This document shows, in pieces, positions 1-6,143 of a stretch of 22,546 nucleotides of DNA; positions within the stretch are counted from its first letter, which is position 1, and each line of letters opens with the position of its first letter. Made by a program: the position numbers and the translations under genes. Location of the stretch: the NCBI GenBank assembly GCA_945870465.1, contig CAMBSS010000058.1, forward strand, positions 1-22,546, written 5' to 3'. Origin of the DNA: Bordetella parapertussis (GTDB lineage: Bacteria > Pseudomonadota > Gammaproteobacteria > Burkholderiales > SG8-41). The notes below the pieces were generated by a model. That model was not told the DNA's origin. It saw nothing but the letters and a program-made list of their open reading frames with translations, and made no database searches.

Positions 1-633
1 CATCTGTCGCGTTTCTGCGAGGAAATCATCATCTGGATGAACCCGCGTTTCGCGTTCATCGATCTCGCCGACCGTTTTTGCACCGGCTCGTCAATCATGC
101 CGCAGAAAAAAAATCCGGACGTGCCGGAACTCATCCGCGGTAAAAGCGGCCGCGTCTACGGCCACCTGCTTGCGCTGCTGACCCTGATGAAAGGCCAGCC
201 GCTCGCCTATAACAAGGACAACCAGGAAGACAAGGAACCGCTGTTCGATACGGTGGACACGCTGGTCGCGAGCCTGCGCGTGTTCGGCGAAATGCTGGGC
301 GGCATCGAGGTCAAGGCGGAAGCCATGCGCAAGGCCGCACTGGAAGGTTATGCGACAGCGACCGATCTCGCCGATTACCTCGTCAAAAAAGGTGTGCCGT
401 TTCGCGAAGCGCATGAAGCTGTCGCCCAAGCGGTGCGTTTCGCCGAAGGCCGCGGTTGCGATCTCGCCGCGCTGAAACTGCCCGATTTGCAGCAGTTCTC
501 CCCGCTGATCGGCAAGGATGTGTTCGCCGCGCTGACGCTCGACGGCGCACTGAAAGCGCGCAGTCATATCGGCGGCACCGCGCCCGCGCGCGTCAAAGCC
601 GCCATCGCCAAGGGCCGCAAGTCCCTGGCGTGA
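1..633 (+). CDS. argH: Argininosuccinate lyase, C-terminal part (5' end outside window)
   Basis: This is the 3' portion of argH, open from base 1 to the TGA at 631-633 (about 210 residues present). Argininosuccinate lyase splits argininosuccinate into arginine and fumarate, the last step of arginine synthesis, as a cytosolic homotetramer of the fumarase/aspartase superfamily. The superfamily signature [12 protein letters not shown] is visible at about 78-113 and carries the mobile catalytic-serine loop. The following [13 protein letters not shown] stretch and the C-terminal helical domain ([12 protein letters not shown] near the end) are typical of ArgH. Family length is about 460 residues, so roughly half lies upstream of the window. 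A GC-rich hairpin without a T-run follows the stop. The next gene on the same strand starts 80 bp away and has no obvious functional tie to arginine synthesis. Confidence 0.96.
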   Translation, partial: HLSRFCEEIIIWMNPRFAFIDLADRFCTGSSIMPQKKNPDVPELIRGKSGRVYGHLLALLTLMKGQPLAYNKDNQEDKEPLFDTVDTLVASLRVFGEMLGGIEVKAEAMRKAALEGYATATDLADYLVKKGVPFREAHEAVAQAVRFAEGRGCDLAALKLPDLQQFSPLIGKDVFAALTLDGALKARSHIGGTAPARVKAAIAKGRKSLA

Positions 634-657
634 ACGCAACGGTGTGGCCGGATAGCA

Positions 658-676
658 GCGCCGGCGCACCCGGCGC
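658..676. other. GC-rich hairpin after argH
   Basis: The arms GCGCCGG (658-664) and CCGGCGC (670-676) are perfectly complementary around a 5-nt loop. It lies 25 bp past the argH stop, but no run of T follows, so it is not a standard intrinsic terminator. It could be a weak or factor-assisted end, or simply chance in GC-rich DNA. Confidence 0.35.
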
Positions 677-713
677 AACATTCGGATAGAACACGCGCGC
701 GATCACGAATAAT

Positions 714-1559
714 ATGGCGCGCATGAATACCGCTACGCTTCAATCGCGACACCAGCAGAGAGTGCTCGCCACCTGCCAATACCTGGCCGCGCATTGCGAC
801 GAACGCGTCACGCTGGCGGCGCTGGGCCGCCGCGTCGACCTGAGCCCGTTTCACCTGCAGCGTTTGTTCAAGGAAGTTGTCGGTGTGTCGCCGCGCGAAT
901 ACCAGGAAACGCAGCGCATCGCCCGCTTCAAGGAACACGTCGGCAATGGCCGCACCATCACCGAGGCCATGCTCGATGCCGGTTTTGGCTCGACCAGCCG
1001 CCTCTACGAGAAGTCGGCGCACCTTGGCATGACGCCTGCGCGCTACCGTAATAGAGGTGCGGGCGTTGCCATCGGGTTTACGACTTTTCGCTCGACCCTG
1101 GGCGCAGTGCTGGTCGCCGCGACCGCGCGCGGCATCTGCGCGGTCAGCCTCGGTGCGCGCGCCGGAGATCTTGTCGCGGCTCTGCGCACCGAATTCAGCG
1201 CGGCCGTGGTAAGGCGCGACGACCAAGGCTTGCGCGATTACGTGAAGGCCATTGCGGCCTACCTCGCCGGCGACGATACCGATCTTGCCTTGCCGCTCGA
1301 TATCCGGGCCACTGCGTTTCAGCGCAAGGTGTGGAAATTGCTGCAAACGATACCGTACGGAGAAACGCGCTCGTACAGCGAGCTCGCGCGCAAAACCGGC
1401 AACCCGAACGCGGTACGGGCGGTAGCGCGCGCGATCGCAACCAACCCCGTGGCCCTGCTGATTCCATGTCACCGCGCGATCAGGAAAGGCGGCGAACTCG
1501 CCGGTTACCGCTGGGGGATAGAACGCAAGGCGGAGCTGCTGAAGCGGGAAAAGCGGTGA
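714..1559 (+). CDS. AraC-type HTH / methylated-DNA-protein cysteine methyltransferase fusion (Ada-like, lacks N-terminal zinc domain)
   Basis: This 281-residue protein joins an AraC/XylS helix-turn-helix pair (about residues 15-112, with LSPFHLQRLFKEVVGVSPREY) to an O6-alkylguanine-DNA alkyltransferase domain (about 120-281). The suicide cysteine is in the IPCHR motif (Cys about 252) and is followed by the GYRWGIERK segment. By family knowledge the C-terminal domain removes O6-methyl groups from guanine irreversibly. Classical Ada has a further N-terminal Zn/Cys4 domain of about 80 residues that senses methylphosphotriesters and switches the protein into an activator. That domain is absent here, so regulation, if any, must work differently. 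The start may be ATG 714 or ATG 723 (three residues shorter). There is no strong Shine-Dalgarno sequence. The gene stands alone, 80 bp after argH. Confidence 0.9.
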   Translation: MARMNTATLQSRHQQRVLATCQYLAAHCDERVTLAALGRRVDLSPFHLQRLFKEVVGVSPREYQETQRIARFKEHVGNGRTITEAMLDAGFGSTSRLYEKSAHLGMTPARYRNRGAGVAIGFTTFRSTLGAVLVAATARGICAVSLGARAGDLVAALRTEFSAAVVRRDDQGLRDYVKAIAAYLAGDDTDLALPLDIRATAFQRKVWKLLQTIPYGETRSYSELARKTGNPNAVRAVARAIATNPVALLIPCHRAIRKGGELAGYRWGIERKAELLKREKR

Positions 1560-1580
1560 TCGAGAATTGAGTGACCGCAA

Positions 1581-1742
1581 CACTTAAGGGTGCCGAAGCG
1601 ACTTCGGGGCCCGGTTTACGCGTCCCAGAATGCGTTCAACGAGTGCCCTTGCGCGCGGCTCGCCATATGGCGACAAGCCGCCAGAGCACGAATGACAGCA
1701 GCACCGGCATGAAAAACACAAAGGTCATCGCCACCGCGAAAC
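1581..1742. repeat. Direct repeat copy A (left boundary of fic insertion)
   Basis: This 162-bp segment matches 3291-3452 at 155 of 162 positions (counted by eye), in the same orientation. It holds the last 107 bp of the small membrane-protein gene (its stop equivalent at 1636-1638) plus 55 bp of sequence downstream of that gene. The match stops abruptly at 1742/3452. A perfect hairpin, CCGAAG-CGA-CTTCGG (1593-1607), lies inside copy A; one base change in copy B breaks it. Together with copy B it brackets the fic gene. Confidence 0.93.
1636..1742 (-). pseudogene. Truncated 3' remnant of the small membrane-protein gene
   Basis: These 107 bp correspond to the last 35 codons and stop of the gene at 3346-3585. 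The 5' part is missing: homology ends at 1742 and unrelated sequence follows. The two differences from the intact copy within this stretch (equivalent to 3385 and 3445) both fall at third codon positions and are silent (Leu and Ala). It has no start codon context and is not expected to make a protein. Confidence 0.8.
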
Positions 1743-1915
1743 TGTAACGTTGGGACGTAGCTCGTTACGCTTTAGCTTGAAGCTTCGGCTAACGCGCCGC
1801 CCGCTTCCAGGAAATCGCTGTTGCGCGAGGGATTAGGCCGCGCAAATATTCAGGCATCTCCTGCCGCAGAATTTGCCGCCAACTTAGGTTGGCATATCCG
1901 CACAAGACTCTGGAT
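1743..1915. other. Non-coding left arm of the fic insertion
   Basis: This stretch lies within the longest gene-free gap of the window (1560-2036). I see no credible gene. It contains small inverted repeats: GTAACG (1744-1749) with CGTTAC (1763-1768), and a perfect GCCAAC-TTAG-GTTGGC hairpin at 1878-1893. Neither is followed by a T-run. Their position just inside the left boundary could mark an old recombination site, but I cannot assign one. Confidence 0.4.
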
Positions 1916-1925
1916 CAAAAATAAG

Positions 1926-2034
1926 TGTCCTTTTAACTGTCCATATATTAGTCAAAATTTATAAAAATATAATATATTGCAATTAGTTATGATTTGTATA
2001 AACTGTCCATTCCTGTGTCCATATAACTGTCCAT
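1926..2034. promoter_or_regulatory. Phased TGTCC(AT) direct repeats upstream of fic
   Basis: TGTCCAT occurs at 1938-1944, 2004-2010, 2016-2022 and 2028-2034, and a shorter TGTCC at 1926-1930. Start-to-start spacing is exactly 12 bp within each cluster (1926-1938; 2004-2016-2028). The copies share flanks such as AACTGTCCAT and TGTCCATATA. The two clusters flank an AT-rich promoter-like stretch, and the last copy ends two bases before the fic ATG, where a ribosome binding site would normally sit. This arrangement suggests a multi-site operator. The Fic protein has an extra C-terminal region that could contain a winged helix, so self-regulation is a possibility. Confidence 0.6.
1968..2002 (+). 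promoter_or_regulatory. Candidate fic promoter -10 elements
   Basis: A perfect TATAAT lies at 1968-1973 in very AT-rich sequence, and TATAAA lies at 1997-2002, directly next to the TGTCCAT cluster. TTGCAA (1977-1982) precedes the second with a short 14-bp spacer. No clear -35 box is present for the first. Which one is used cannot be decided from sequence. Confidence 0.35.
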
Positions 2035-2036
2035 AA

Positions 2037-3242
2037 ATGGCCGATATTAGCCAATTTCAACCGCTATACCCGGACGCGCGTGTTCTAGGTCCATTGCATA
2101 GCCTGGCGGCTGAACTCATTACGGAATGCCATACCCTTCATGGTCAGGCGGGGAAGGCGGTCGTTCGTGCGCTTAGGCCAAGACTGCGCGCGATGAATTC
2201 CTATTACACGAACAAGATTGAGGGGCAGCACACCCGACCCGGTGAAATCGAGCGCGCCATTCAAAAGAAATTCAATGCGGACGATGCGCTAGCTAAAAAG
2301 CAGCGCGTGGCTGTCGCGCATATGGAGGTCGAGGAACAGCTCGAAGGGAAATTCGAGAACACGCCTCCAGGCGACGTTTTCTCACCGCAGGCAGTTTGCG
2401 AGATTCATGGCCTGCTCTATAGCAAATTACCCGAAGCCGACCGAGTTACGGATGAAGGCGAACCCATCGTTCCAGGCAAATACCGAACGAGAGATGTTGT
2501 TGCCGGACGACATAAGGCGCCGTCGTGGAAGGACGTTGATGGGCTAATAGAGGCATGTGCTGGCCGCTATTGCAAATTGGCAGGTACGGAAGCGCTTTTA
2601 ATCGGTGCGGCCTGTTCACATCATAGGCTCGCTTGGATCCATCCATTTATTGACGGTAACGGACGTGCCGCACGCCTTCATACGCACCTTGTGCTGCACG
2701 CGATGGGACTCACCCAGGGTTTATGGTCGCCCATGCGCGGTCTCGCGCGCACGCAGGAACAGTATTACGCTCGACTCAGTAATGCGGACTTGCCGCGTCG
2801 AAATGACTTGGACGGACGTGGTTCACTTTCGCAAGAAGAGTTAGTCGCATTCGCCAGCTATTTTCTCGGGGTTTGTCTGGACCAAGTGCGTTTCATGCGC
2901 GAAAGACTTGACCTTGCCACGTTGAAAGGTCGATTGAAATCACTGCTGGTTTATTTGCAAGAGCAGCCCTGGGAGGTAGGTAGCGAGAAATCCGTGGTCA
3001 AGATCGAAGCACTCGAAGCATTGCACTATGTTGCTATGACCGGCCCGATTGACCGTTCGACCTTCATCAGAATGACTAGTCTGGGCGATCGTACTGGCAG
3101 GAGGGTCTTGGCAAGCTTGCTTAACTTTGGGGTGTTGACGGAAGAATCGCCACGCTCGCCAGTCTCATTTGGGGCGCCGCTTTCTTCGCTTCGGTTTTTG
3201 TTTCCGAATCTCTGGCCGGAAGCCGAGGTCGATAGCGATTAA
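2037..3242 (+). CDS. Fic-family protein AMP-transferase (class II, N-terminal inhibitory helix)
   Basis: This 401-residue Fic protein carries the full catalytic motif HPFIDGNGRAAR at residues 202-213, with catalytic His 202. It should be able to transfer AMP, or another nucleotide moiety, from NTPs to hydroxyl side chains of a target protein. Near the N-terminus, TNKIEG (residues 58-63) fits the inhibitory (S/T)xxxE(G/N) motif. Its Glu 62 is expected to block the ATP gamma-phosphate site, placing the protein in the self-inhibited class II group. The C-terminal part (about 285-401) is helical with a winged-helix feel; this is inference. The ATG at 2037 lacks a Shine-Dalgarno sequence and is preceded by the TGTCCAT repeats. 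Base composition is visibly less GC-rich than in neighbouring genes, and the gene sits between direct repeats, both signs of horizontal acquisition. No partner antitoxin gene is adjacent. Confidence 0.9.
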   Translation: MADISQFQPLYPDARVLGPLHSLAAELITECHTLHGQAGKAVVRALRPRLRAMNSYYTNKIEGQHTRPGEIERAIQKKFNADDALAKKQRVAVAHMEVEEQLEGKFENTPPGDVFSPQAVCEIHGLLYSKLPEADRVTDEGEPIVPGKYRTRDVVAGRHKAPSWKDVDGLIEACAGRYCKLAGTEALLIGAACSHHRLAWIHPFIDGNGRAARLHTHLVLHAMGLTQGLWSPMRGLARTQEQYYARLSNADLPRRNDLDGRGSLSQEELVAFASYFLGVCLDQVRFMRERLDLATLKGRLKSLLVYLQEQPWEVGSEKSVVKIEALEALHYVAMTGPIDRSTFIRMTSLGDRTGRRVLASLLNFGVLTEESPRSPVSFGAPLSSLRFLFPNLWPEAEVDSD

Positions 3243-3290
3243 AAAATCCAGGGGCGTGAAGCTAAGGGACGCTGGCGATGAGAACACGTG

Positions 3291-3452
3291 CACTTAAGAG
3301 TGCCGAAGCGACTGCGGGGCCCGGTTTACGCGGTCTAGAATGCGTTCAACGAGTGCCCTTGCGCGCGGCTCGCCATATGGCGACGAGCCGCCAGAGCACG
3401 AATGACAGCAGCACCGGCATGAAAAACACAAAGGTCATCGCCACGGCGAAAC
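3291..3452. repeat. Direct repeat copy B (right boundary of fic insertion)
   Basis: This is the second copy of the 162-bp repeat, matching 1581-1742 with seven mismatches. Five of these lie in the 55-bp non-coding part and two in the coding part. It spans the 3' end and stop codon of the intact small membrane-protein gene on the minus strand plus its downstream flank. Confidence 0.93.
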
Positions 3453-3585
3453 CGACCAGCCCCGGCACATCGGCAGGCCCTTCGGTTCCCCATTCGCCCC
3501 AGCCCAGGCTCACCGCGAAGCCGGCGGCCGCGCCCGCCACCGCGCAGGCGAGAAAGATCAAAGGAATGCGCAGCGCCAGCCACAT
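3346..3585 (-). CDS. Small two-helix membrane protein, unknown function
   Basis: This 79-residue protein is not recognised. It has two hydrophobic segments (about residues 5-27 and 43-68) separated by a short acidic/glycine loop, and a basic C-terminal tail (WRAARKGTR), so an inner-membrane location is likely with the tail in the cytoplasm. Its ATG begins two bases after the stop of the upstream small gene and has no separate ribosome binding site, which suggests translational coupling. It is the last gene of the co-directional lacI group. Its 3' end is the site duplicated around the fic insertion, and the intact gene shows that the insertion left or restored a complete reading frame. Confidence 0.7.
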   Translation of the reverse strand: MWLALRIPLIFLACAVAGAAAGFAVSLGWGEWGTEGPADVPGLVGFAVAMTFVFFMPVLLSFVLWRLVAIWRAARKGTR

Positions 3586-3587
3586 GG

Positions 3588-3968
3588 TCAGGTAAACAGG
3601 GGCAGCGGCACCCGCCCCTCCTGCTGTGCCTCCTGCAGAACGATGAGCAGTTCCCGGCGCGCGGAGTCGGACACTCCGCCACCGTGGCGGAGGAAATTCT
3701 CGACCGCCCGCTCGAGCGGATATTCGATGCGCTCGAACTGGCGCACGTCGAAAAACTTCTTGTCCGGGATCGATTGCGTGACCAGCTTGCCTTTTTTCAT
3801 CTCGATGAAAGAAATTTTCGTTTTGCCGATCTTGTAGACGATGGCGTGGTGGGCATTGTGATCGCGGTAGACGCCAAGCGCTTTCTTGTTCTGCCGGATG
3901 TCGCTTTCATCGAGCAGCAGATGCAGTTGCTCCAGCGGCGCGCGGCCGCGCTTTGATCGGCCCGGCAT
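3588..3968 (-). CDS. Conserved-looking hypothetical protein (126 aa)
   Basis: I do not recognise this family. From the ATG at 3966-3968 it encodes 126 soluble, mixed-charge residues: a basic N-terminus (MPGRSKRGR), a central part rich in beta-forming and lysine residues (IVYKIGKTKISFIEMKKGK), and an amphipathic helical C-terminus (ERAVENFLRHGGG). The frame stays open upstream into the lacI gene, but ATG 3968 falls 7 bp after that gene's stop and is the natural start. It is followed two bases later by the small membrane protein gene, so the lacI genes, this gene and the membrane protein probably share one transcript. No catalytic motif is visible. Confidence 0.65.
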   Translation of the reverse strand: MPGRSKRGRAPLEQLHLLLDESDIRQNKKALGVYRDHNAHHAIVYKIGKTKISFIEMKKGKLVTQSIPDKKFFDVRQFERIEYPLERAVENFLRHGGGVSDSARRELLIVLQEAQQEGRVPLPLFT

Positions 3969-3975
3969 GCCGGCT

Positions 3976-5022
3976 CTAGCGCTGTGCACGCCGCAACTGC
4001 GCGCGCGCCGGCGGCGCGGTCGTGCCGCGCACCTTGAGTTCAACAGGCAGCTCGTGCTGGCGCGCGACGCTTTTGTCCGACAACTGCGCCAGCAAATGCG
4101 CGGCCGCGAACTGGCCGAGTTCCAGCGTCGGGAAATGCACGGTGGTGAGCCCCGGCGACAACAGCGAAGCTATTTCCATGTCGTCGAAACCCGTGATCGA
4201 AACCTGCTGCGGCACGCGGATGCCCAGCGTGTTGCATTCGGCGATGGCGCCGATGGCCAGCACGTCGTTGCCGCACATGACGGCGGTCGGCGGGCGTGCA
4301 TTTGCCATCAACGCGCGCAGTCCTTCGCGCCCGCTGGCGAGTGAATAGGTTTTTTCAATCACGCGCTCGGCCGCGAGCTCGATGCCGCGCGCCGCCAGCG
4401 CGTCGCGCACACCCTGCAAACGGTCGCGCGCGCGCTCGTTGTTGTCGGTCACGCCGGAGATCATCGCGAACTCGCGGTGGCCCTGCTCCAGCAAATGATT
4501 GGTCAGCTGCAGGGCAGCGGCGCGGTTGTTGAAGCCGACGCATGGATGCTTACCGCTCGTATCCAGCGCCCACGTCAGCACGTACGGCATCTGCCGCTGG
4601 CCAAGCATGGTGTAGAGCTGGGGATCGTGCGAAGTGCCGAGCAGCACCAGTCCGTCGATACCGCGTTCGATCAGCGCGCGCGTCACGCGAACTTCGACCG
4701 CCGCGTCGAATTCGTGGCACGCCAGCAACAGCGTATAACCCGCGGCATCGAAGGTTTTCTGCAGTGCGTGCGTGGTGTTCGCGAAAATCGCATTGTCCAG
4801 CGTCGGCACCACCGCGCCAATGGTGTGCGTGCGGCGCGAAGCCAGCGCGCGCGCCGCGCCATGCGCGACATAACCCAGACTGCGCACCGCGTCCTGCACG
4901 CGCGCGAGCGTGCCCGGCTTCACCTTGTGCGGCAGCATGAGCGCGCGCGAGACGGTCGCCGTCGATACCTTGGCAAGGCGCGCAACATCGCTCAGCTTGG
5001 CGTTTTTCTTGGGGGTTTTCAC
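3976..5022 (-). CDS. LacI-family transcriptional regulator (paralog 1)
   Basis: The protein has an N-terminal LacI helix-turn-helix (KLSDVARLAKVSTATVSRAL, about residues 9-28), a hinge-helix region (AARALASRR) and a periplasmic-binding-like effector domain ending in FDDMEIASLLSPGLTTV. It should bind an operator as a dimer and respond to a small ligand. I chose the GTG at 5020-5022 (348 residues, starting VKTPKKNAKLSDVARL) because the HTH then sits at the usual distance from the N-terminus. A TTG at 5080-5082 would add 20 atypical residues. The gene lies 66 bp downstream of a closely related lacI paralog, and the gap contains a LacI-type palindrome. The genomic setting beside a TRAP importer and xsc suggests control of sulfonate use, which is inference. 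Confidence 0.88.
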   Translation of the reverse strand: MKTPKKNAKLSDVARLAKVSTATVSRALMLPHKVKPGTLARVQDAVRSLGYVAHGAARALASRRTHTIGAVVPTLDNAIFANTTHALQKTFDAAGYTLLLACHEFDAAVEVRVTRALIERGIDGLVLLGTSHDPQLYTMLGQRQMPYVLTWALDTSGKHPCVGFNNRAAALQLTNHLLEQGHREFAMISGVTDNNERARDRLQGVRDALAARGIELAAERVIEKTYSLASGREGLRALMANARPPTAVMCGNDVLAIGAIAECNTLGIRVPQQVSITGFDDMEIASLLSPGLTTVHFPTLELGQFAAAHLLAQLSDKSVARQHELPVELKVRGTTAPPARAQLRRAQR

Positions 5023-5077
5023 GCGTTTATCAATCCGGAACCGAACCGCATCGAGCGTAGCAACTGGCGCCTGCCGC

Positions 5078-5091
5078 GGCAAGCGCTTTCA
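5078..5091 (-). promoter_or_regulatory. LacI-type operator candidate between the two lacI genes
   Basis: On the minus strand the sequence reads TGAAAGCGCTTGCC. It has the perfect AAGCGCTT palindromic core with a central CG typical of LacI/GalR-family operators. It overlaps the stop codon of the upstream lacI paralog and sits just before the coding region of the second. A near-identical site lies upstream of xsc (11387-11400). Confidence 0.5.
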
Positions 5092-6105
5092 ACGGCGCGG
5101 CGGCGCGGTAGTGCCGCGCACGATGAGATCGACCGCGAGCTCGGTCACCCGCGCGCTGTCGGTGCCGCCGATGCGGGCAAGTATCTGCTGCGCCGCTGCG
5201 TAGCCGAGTTCGCGCATGGGCACGCGCACCGTGGTCAACGCGGGCACCAGTATGGACGCGGCCTCCATATCGTCGAAACCGGTCACGGAGACCGCATCCG
5301 GCACCGCGATCCCCTGCGCGTGGCACTCCAGCACGGCGCCCATCGCCAACACGTCATTGGCGCAAATCACCGCGGTCGGGCGCGTGGCGGACGCCAGCAG
5401 GCTGTGCATAGCGGCGCGGCCTTCCGCCAGCGTATACGGCGCTTCGATCACGTTTTGCGGCAAAAGCCCGATGTCGCGCGCCGTCAGCGCTTCGCGCACG
5501 CCCGCCAGCCGCGCACGCGCGCGATCGTCGCCCGCGACGACGCCGGAAATCATCGCGAACTCGCGGTGACCGATGTCGACGAGGTAATCAGCCACGCGCA
5601 TCGCGGCTACGCGATTGTCGAAGCCGACGCACGGGTGGCGCCCTGAGCGGTCGAGCGACCACGTCAGCAAATAGGGAATTTCGAGGTCGGCGAGCATGGC
5701 GAACAGCGCGTCGTCATGCTCGGCGCCGATCAGCACGATGCCGTCGACGCCGCGCTCGATCAGCGAGCGCGCAACCTTGACTTCGTTCGTGAGATCGAAC
5801 TCGTGACATGCCAGCAGCAGCAGGTAGCCGCTGTCGTCGAGCGCCTTTTGCAGCGCGTGCGTGGCTTTGGCGTAAAGCAGGTTGTCGAGCGTCGGCAGCA
5901 CCGCGCCTATGGTGCGGCTGCGCCGCGCGCGCAATGCGCTGGCATCACCATGCGGCACGTAACCGAGTTGCCGTGCCGCCTCTTCAACGCGCTGCTGCGT
6001 CACCGCGCTGACCGACGGCTCCCGCGCCAGCGCCCGCGATACCGTCGCATTGCAAACGCCCGCCAGGCGTGCGACGTCGATCAGTTTGGCGGCGGGTTTG
6101 GTCAA
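5089..6105 (-). CDS. LacI-family transcriptional regulator (paralog 2)
   Basis: This 338-residue regulator has a helix-turn-helix at the very N-terminus (KLIDVARLAGVCNATVSRAL, about residues 7-26), a hinge (DASALRARRS), and a sugar/ligand-binding core with GHREFAMISGV and GFDDMEAASILVPALTTV. It resembles the downstream lacI paralog throughout (shared HREFAMISGV and HPCVGF segments, same length), so the pair arose by tandem duplication. The start is TTG at 6103-6105, the only reasonable start upstream of the HTH and after an in-frame stop; ribosome binding is weak. It is transcribed divergently from the TRAP operon, the usual arrangement for a regulator controlling the neighbouring transporter. 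An imperfect palindrome overlaps its start codon. Confidence 0.88.
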   Translation of the reverse strand: MTKPAAKLIDVARLAGVCNATVSRALAREPSVSAVTQQRVEEAARQLGYVPHGDASALRARRSRTIGAVLPTLDNLLYAKATHALQKALDDSGYLLLLACHEFDLTNEVKVARSLIERGVDGIVLIGAEHDDALFAMLADLEIPYLLTWSLDRSGRHPCVGFDNRVAAMRVADYLVDIGHREFAMISGVVAGDDRARARLAGVREALTARDIGLLPQNVIEAPYTLAEGRAAMHSLLASATRPTAVICANDVLAMGAVLECHAQGIAVPDAVSVTGFDDMEAASILVPALTTVRVPMRELGYAAAQQILARIGGTDSARVTELAVDLIVRGTTAPPRR

Positions 6106-6117
6106 AGCGTGTCCAAA
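6097..6117. promoter_or_regulatory. Imperfect palindrome in the divergent lacI/TRAP promoter region
   Basis: TTTGGtCA (6097-6104) and TGtCCAAA (6110-6117) form 8-bp arms that pair at seven of eight positions around AAGCG. It overlaps the start codon of the lacI paralog. The inner part, 6102-6115 on the plus strand, also matches the xsc-upstream palindrome at 10 of 14 positions. It could be an operator controlling both directions. Confidence 0.35.
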
Positions 6118-6143
6118 ATCGAAGATTGAAGTATGCTCCCATC

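Larger units (their letters stand above)
1581..3452. mobile_element. Small fic-bearing insertion bounded by direct repeats (integrase-less island, candidate)
   Basis: The 1548 bp between the repeats (1743-3290) carry a single gene, a Fic protein. The inserted DNA looks clearly lower in GC than its surroundings, most strikingly at 1915-2010. The flanking 162-bp direct repeats duplicate the 3' end of the adjacent small gene. This resembles elements that integrate in a gene's 3' end and restore it with their own copy. No integrase, transposase or terminal inverted repeat is visible, so the mechanism is not shown. Homologous recombination with foreign DNA or a deleted larger element are alternatives. 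Confidence 0.6.

Noticed and set aside
1593..1607. Intrinsic terminator for the Ada-like gene (CCGAAG-CGA-CTTCGG)
   Set aside because: There is no T-run after the stem, and copy B has a base change that breaks it, so terminator function is not supported.
1744..1893. Integron attC site or recombination hairpins at the left edge of the fic insertion
   Set aside because: The short inverted repeats do not fit the conserved ends of attC sites, and no integrase is present. They are listed only as unexplained structure.
3278..3595. Plus-strand 105-codon open frame across repeat copy B
   Set aside because: It is antisense to the small membrane-protein gene, with low-complexity Ala/Thr/Pro composition and no ribosome binding site.
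4477..5646. Long plus-strand open frame of 389 codons antisense to the lacI genes
   Set aside because: It is Arg/His/Ala-rich with no recognisable domain, and it mirrors the minus-strand coding frames with clear LacI domains; it is a GC-rich shadow frame.
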